This document shows positions 61,152-64,000 of a stretch of 64,000 bases of DNA, in pieces. Position 1 is the stretch's first letter, and the number at the start of each line of letters is the position of its first letter. The DNA lies in assembly GCA_041908445.1 (NCBI GenBank), contig JAYRFK010000110.1:8458-72457 (forward strand). Direction: 5' to 3'. This stretch comes from JAEUJM01 sp041908445. Its GTDB lineage: Bacteria > Actinomycetota > Acidimicrobiia > Acidimicrobiales > DATDAH01. The notes under the pieces were generated by a model, which did no database searches, had not been told where the DNA came from, and saw only the letters and a program-made list of their open reading frames with translations. The translations under genes were made by a program, and so were the position numbers.

Positions 61152-62993
61152 ATGCACCAGACGCGCGGAAACCTTGGGGCGGCCGTCGACATCGCGGTCC
61201 GCCGCGCGCGCGCGGATCTGGTCGAGCGCCTCGAGGCCGCGGACCGCCACCGACGTGACACCACGACACGCGTCGTCGTGGTGGGGGACTTCAAGTCGGG
61301 CAAGAGCTCGCTCGTCAACGCGCTCGTCGGGGCGGTCGCCTGCCCGGTCGACGACGACCTCGCCACCGCGGTGATGACCTCGGTGACCCACGCTGCGGCG
61401 CCGACCGCGAGCGTGGCCTACAAGGGTGAGCAGGGCGAGCCGGTGGCCGGTGCCGAGGTCCCGCTCGACGCCCTCGTCGACCTCGTCGCCGACGGCCACC
61501 ACCAGGGCCACGCGCTGGCGGCCATCTCGGTGGGCGTGCCGAGCCCGTTCCTCGCCGGCGGCCTCGAGCTGATCGACACCCCCGTGCTGGGTGGCCTCGA
61601 CTCGCCCGAGGCGGTGGCCACGCTCATGGGCCTGCCCTTCGTGGACGCCCTGCTCTTCGTCTCCGACACGAGCCAGGAGTACACGGGCCCCGAGCTCACC
61701 TACCTCGAGCACGCGGTGGCCACGGGCACCCGCGTCGTCTGCGTGATGAGCAAGGTCGACCTGCACCCCCACTGGCGGCGGGTGCTCGAGATCGACGAGG
61801 GCCACCTCCGCCGGGCCGGCCTCCTGCTGCCGCTGCTGCCCACCTCCGCCCGCCTGCACGAGCTGGCGACCACCTACGGCGACGAGGCGTACGCCGCCGA
61901 GTCGGGCATCCCCGCGCTGCGCGAGCACCTGATCCGCGACGTGGTGATCCCCGCGAACGCCGGCCGCCAGCAGGTCGCGCTGGCCGAGGTGGTGGCGGTG
62001 CTCGACCAGCTCGAGAGCGTGCTGCGGGCCGAGCACTCGGCCCTGCGCGACGACGGGAGCGCCGCCTCCCTCGCGGACCTGCGGTCGTCCTACGACCGCG
62101 CCACCGAGCTGCTGGGCGAGGGCGCCCGGTGGCGGCAGATCCTCGGTGACGGCGTCGAGGACCTGCGCAACGACGCCCACCACGAGCTCGCCGTGCGCCT
62201 GCGCGACCTCGGCCACGCCGCCGGCGAGCGGGTGGACGCCAGCGACCCGAGCACCCAGGAGGAGGAGCTGGCGGCATGGGTGTCCCGTGGCGCCGCCGCG
62301 GTGGTGAGCGACTGCTTCCAGCTGGTCGCCCGCCGGGGCGAGGACCTCGCCGATCGGGTGGTGGCCGAGCTCATGGCCGCCACCTCCGGTGTGCTGGTCT
62401 CGCTCGACCTGGCCATGGCGAACGAGCCCACCGACCAGCTGTCGTTCACGTCCCACTCGTCCTCGGGGGACGACGACGAGGACAAGGTGCTCGTCGCCAT
62501 CGGCGGGGCCTGGGGTGGCATGGAGCCCCTCCTCGGCGTGGCCGGGATGATCGGCCTCGGGGTCGGCGGGGTGGTCGCCGCGCCCGTGCTGCTCGCGGTG
62601 GCCGGCGTCGCGGGCGTGCTCACGGTCGGCCGGGCCTTCCGCCAGGAGAAGCGCAAGGCGCTTAGCGCCGACCGCCAGCGGCTCAAGGACGAGTACCGGG
62701 ACTACCTCGAGGAGGTCCAGGTGCGCTTCACCAAGGCGCTCGATGACGCGGTGCGCAGCCTGCAGCGCCAGCTCCGGGACGGCGCGACCACGCGCCTCGC
62801 CGAGCTGCAGCGCTCGGCGCGGTCCGCGGTGGAGGCCACGGAGCGGGCGCCGGAGGTCGACACGGATGCCCGAGCCGCCCAGGTCGCGGAGCTCGACGCC
62901 GAGCTCGCGGCAGTGTCGACGCTGAGAGAGCAGACTCGAGCCGAGGTCCGCGCGACCATGGCGGCGATCCCCGGGGGCCCCGGAGAAAGATGA
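61152..62993 (+). CDS. Dynamin-like large GTPase
   Basis: A 613-residue GTPase of the bacterial dynamin-like group. P-loop VVVGDFKSGKSSLVNALVGA (about residue 45), a switch I threonine region (DDDLATAVMTSVTHAA), G3 in LIDTPVLGGLDSPE, and G4 in VMSKVDLHPH. The middle is helical; two hydrophobic helices in about 440-495 (LLGVAGMIGLGVGGVVAAPV, VLLAVAGVAGVLTVGRAF) could insert into the membrane; the C-terminus is a long coiled coil. ATG 61152 has GAGGGGG just upstream. The pseudokinase follows after three bases, so they form one operon. Mycobacterial IniA-type proteins are distant relatives. Confidence 0.85.
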   Translation: MHQTRGNLGAAVDIAVRRARADLVERLEAADRHRRDTTTRVVVVGDFKSGKSSLVNALVGAVACPVDDDLATAVMTSVTHAAAPTASVAYKGEQGEPVAGAEVPLDALVDLVADGHHQGHALAAISVGVPSPFLAGGLELIDTPVLGGLDSPEAVATLMGLPFVDALLFVSDTSQEYTGPELTYLEHAVATGTRVVCVMSKVDLHPHWRRVLEIDEGHLRRAGLLLPLLPTSARLHELATTYGDEAYAAESGIPALREHLIRDVVIPANAGRQQVALAEVVAVLDQLESVLRAEHSALRDDGSAASLADLRSSYDRATELLGEGARWRQILGDGVEDLRNDAHHELAVRLRDLGHAAGERVDASDPSTQEEELAAWVSRGAAAVVSDCFQLVARRGEDLADRVVAELMAATSGVLVSLDLAMANEPTDQLSFTSHSSSGDDDEDKVLVAIGGAWGGMEPLLGVAGMIGLGVGGVVAAPVLLAVAGVAGVLTVGRAFRQEKRKALSADRQRLKDEYRDYLEEVQVRFTKALDDAVRSLQRQLRDGATTRLAELQRSARSAVEATERAPEVDTDARAAQVAELDAELAAVSTLREQTRAEVRATMAAIPGGPGER

Positions 62994-62996
62994 GCG

Positions 62997-64000
62997 ATGG
63001 CTGAGGACAAGGTCGACGTCAAGATCCCGGGCGTGGGATCGCTGCGCCTCGTGCGCCGCGGCGACCACAGCGCGCTGTACCGGGGCGTCCAGGAGAACTT
63101 CAACCGCGAGGTGGCGGTGAAGGTCTTCACGGTCAAGGCCCTCGACCGCGAGGCCCAGGCCCGGTTCGAGCGAGAGTGCGCCGCCATGGGCGTGATCTCG
63201 GTGCACCCCAACACCCTCACCGTGTTCGACTCGGGCGTCGCGAAGCGCAAGCCCTTCATCGTCACCGAGTGGCTGGGACGCGGGAACGAGCAGGACCGCC
63301 TCCTGCGGTCGGGTGCGCTCGACTGGCGCGAGGCCGTCGACATCGGCATCAAGGTCGCGGGCGCGCTCGAGAGCGCGCACCGCGCCGGCGTGCTCCACCA
63401 GAACCTCAAGCCGCAGAACGTGTTCATCAGCGCCCTCGGCGAGCCGCTGCTCGGCGACTTCGAGGTCTCGCCCGCCGGGTCGTTCGTGACCCGCAGCGGC
63501 GATCCCCGTGACACCCAGCTCCACGCCGCCCCCGAGCTCTTCACCGGCGGCGCGCCGTCGGTCGCCTCCGACCTCTACTCGCTCGGCTCCATCGTCTTCA
63601 CCCTCATCCAGGGCCGCCCACCCTTCGAGGTCGACGAGGAGGAGCCCCTCGTGCGGGTGATCGCCCGCGCCGCGGCCGAGCCCCTGCCCGACCTGCGCCC
63701 GCAGAAGGTGCCGCCGGCGGTGTGCGGCGTGCTCGAGTGGGCCATGGCCAAGGCGCCGGGGGAGCGCCCGCCGTCGGCCCGCGAGCTCGGGCGCTTCCTG
63801 CAGGCCGCCCAGCAGGCCGCCGGCCAGCCCCCGACCCGCCTGGCCCTGCTGCCCGAGACCGACCAGGACCGTGCCCTGCCGATCCCGGCCGTGCCCGCGG
63901 CGCTACTCACCCGGGGCGGTGCCGCGGCGCCGGCGCCCGCCGCCCCGCCGCCCCCGCCCGTCCCGGCCGCCGCGCCGCCCCCGCCCCCACCCCCGCCGGC
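62997..64000 (+). CDS. Kinase-fold protein lacking catalytic Asp (pseudokinase), cut by window end
   Basis: At least 334 residues, running past the window. Residues 10 to about 265 are a Hanks-type kinase fold: REVAVKVFTVKALDREAQAR keeps the ATP lysine, and LHAAPELFTGGAPSVASDLY keeps the APE region. But the glycine loop is degraded (LVRRGDHSALYRG), the catalytic HRD is HQN in VLHQNLKPQNVF, and DFG is DFE in LLGDFEVSP. It is therefore probably inactive as a kinase. A Pro/Ala-rich tail follows the domain. Start ATG 62997, three bases after the GTPase stop. A binding or scaffold role with the FHA and GTPase proteins is inferred. Confidence 0.82.
   Translation, partial: MAEDKVDVKIPGVGSLRLVRRGDHSALYRGVQENFNREVAVKVFTVKALDREAQARFERECAAMGVISVHPNTLTVFDSGVAKRKPFIVTEWLGRGNEQDRLLRSGALDWREAVDIGIKVAGALESAHRAGVLHQNLKPQNVFISALGEPLLGDFEVSPAGSFVTRSGDPRDTQLHAAPELFTGGAPSVASDLYSLGSIVFTLIQGRPPFEVDEEEPLVRVIARAAAEPLPDLRPQKVPPAVCGVLEWAMAKAPGERPPSARELGRFLQAAQQAAGQPPTRLALLPETDQDRALPIPAVPAALLTRGGAAAPAPAAPPPPPVPAAAPPPPPPPP

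Overview
The window is a contiguous piece of a very GC-rich (roughly 73-75 percent by eye) Gram-positive chromosome. The gene content points to an actinobacterium: an NdgR/LtbR-type IclR regulator divergent from leuCD, a long ACT-domain SerA, an actinobacterial-type SerC, a WS/DGAT acyltransferase, TIGR03084/TIGR03086-like proteins, a DUF222-type HNH gene, a resuscitation-promoting factor and Ser/Thr kinases. Class Acidimicrobiia is my best guess, but that is inference and no marker gene settles it.

Layout. (1) 1-11 kb: a cut acyl-CoA synthetase, a DedA protein, serine synthesis (serC, serA), an aspartate-type aminotransferase, an S9 peptidase, a FAD oxidoreductase, small conserved proteins and a membrane-anchored Lys/Ala-rich protein. 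(2) 11-29.5 kb: the branched-chain amino acid block. leuA lies behind a leucine leader peptide and terminator. leuCD lies opposite an NdgR-like regulator with a palindromic operator between them. leuB-ilvE-cimA lies behind an isoleucine leader peptide and terminator. Ppx, GreA, an alpha/beta hydrolase, a beta-propeller lipoprotein and a flavin amine oxidase are interspersed. CimA supplies the citramalate route to isoleucine, which shares LeuCD and LeuB with leucine synthesis; this explains why two effectors control one gene set. (3) 29.5-33.6 kb: corA, an NTF2-like protein, gltX, a YdcF protein, tRNA-Gln(CTG) and tRNA-Glu(CTC). (4) 33.6-36.5 kb: a degraded accessory patch with two partial 3' copies of tRNA-Glu, small genes, a Gly-zipper protein, a broken HNH gene and a broken EamA transporter. 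(5) 36.5-55.9 kb: ordinary metabolism, including two adjacent PQQ-type sugar dehydrogenase paralogues, Rpf, two enoyl-CoA hydratases, a class III aminotransferase translated into a class III nucleotide cyclase, a thiolase, an Nfu-type Fe-S carrier, WS/DGAT and HIT. (6) 56-64 kb: a surface and signalling block with a membrane Ser/Thr kinase bearing a duplicated Cys-rich ectodomain, an NlpC/P60 endopeptidase, an Hsp70-zinc ribbon-FHA fusion, a dynamin-like GTPase and a kinase-fold protein lacking the catalytic Asp (cut by the window end).

Throughout, intergenic spaces near gene ends carry several families of strong hairpins. In three families the same element recurs at different loci, and in two the stem sequence changes on both sides while the loop is kept, which suggests selection for structure.

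The most interesting items are the paired Leu/Ile attenuators with matching leader peptides, the Hsp70-FHA / dynamin / pseudokinase cluster, the tandem tRNA-Glu 3' halves, and the dispersed covarying hairpins. All functions are inferred from sequence reading alone; no database search was run.
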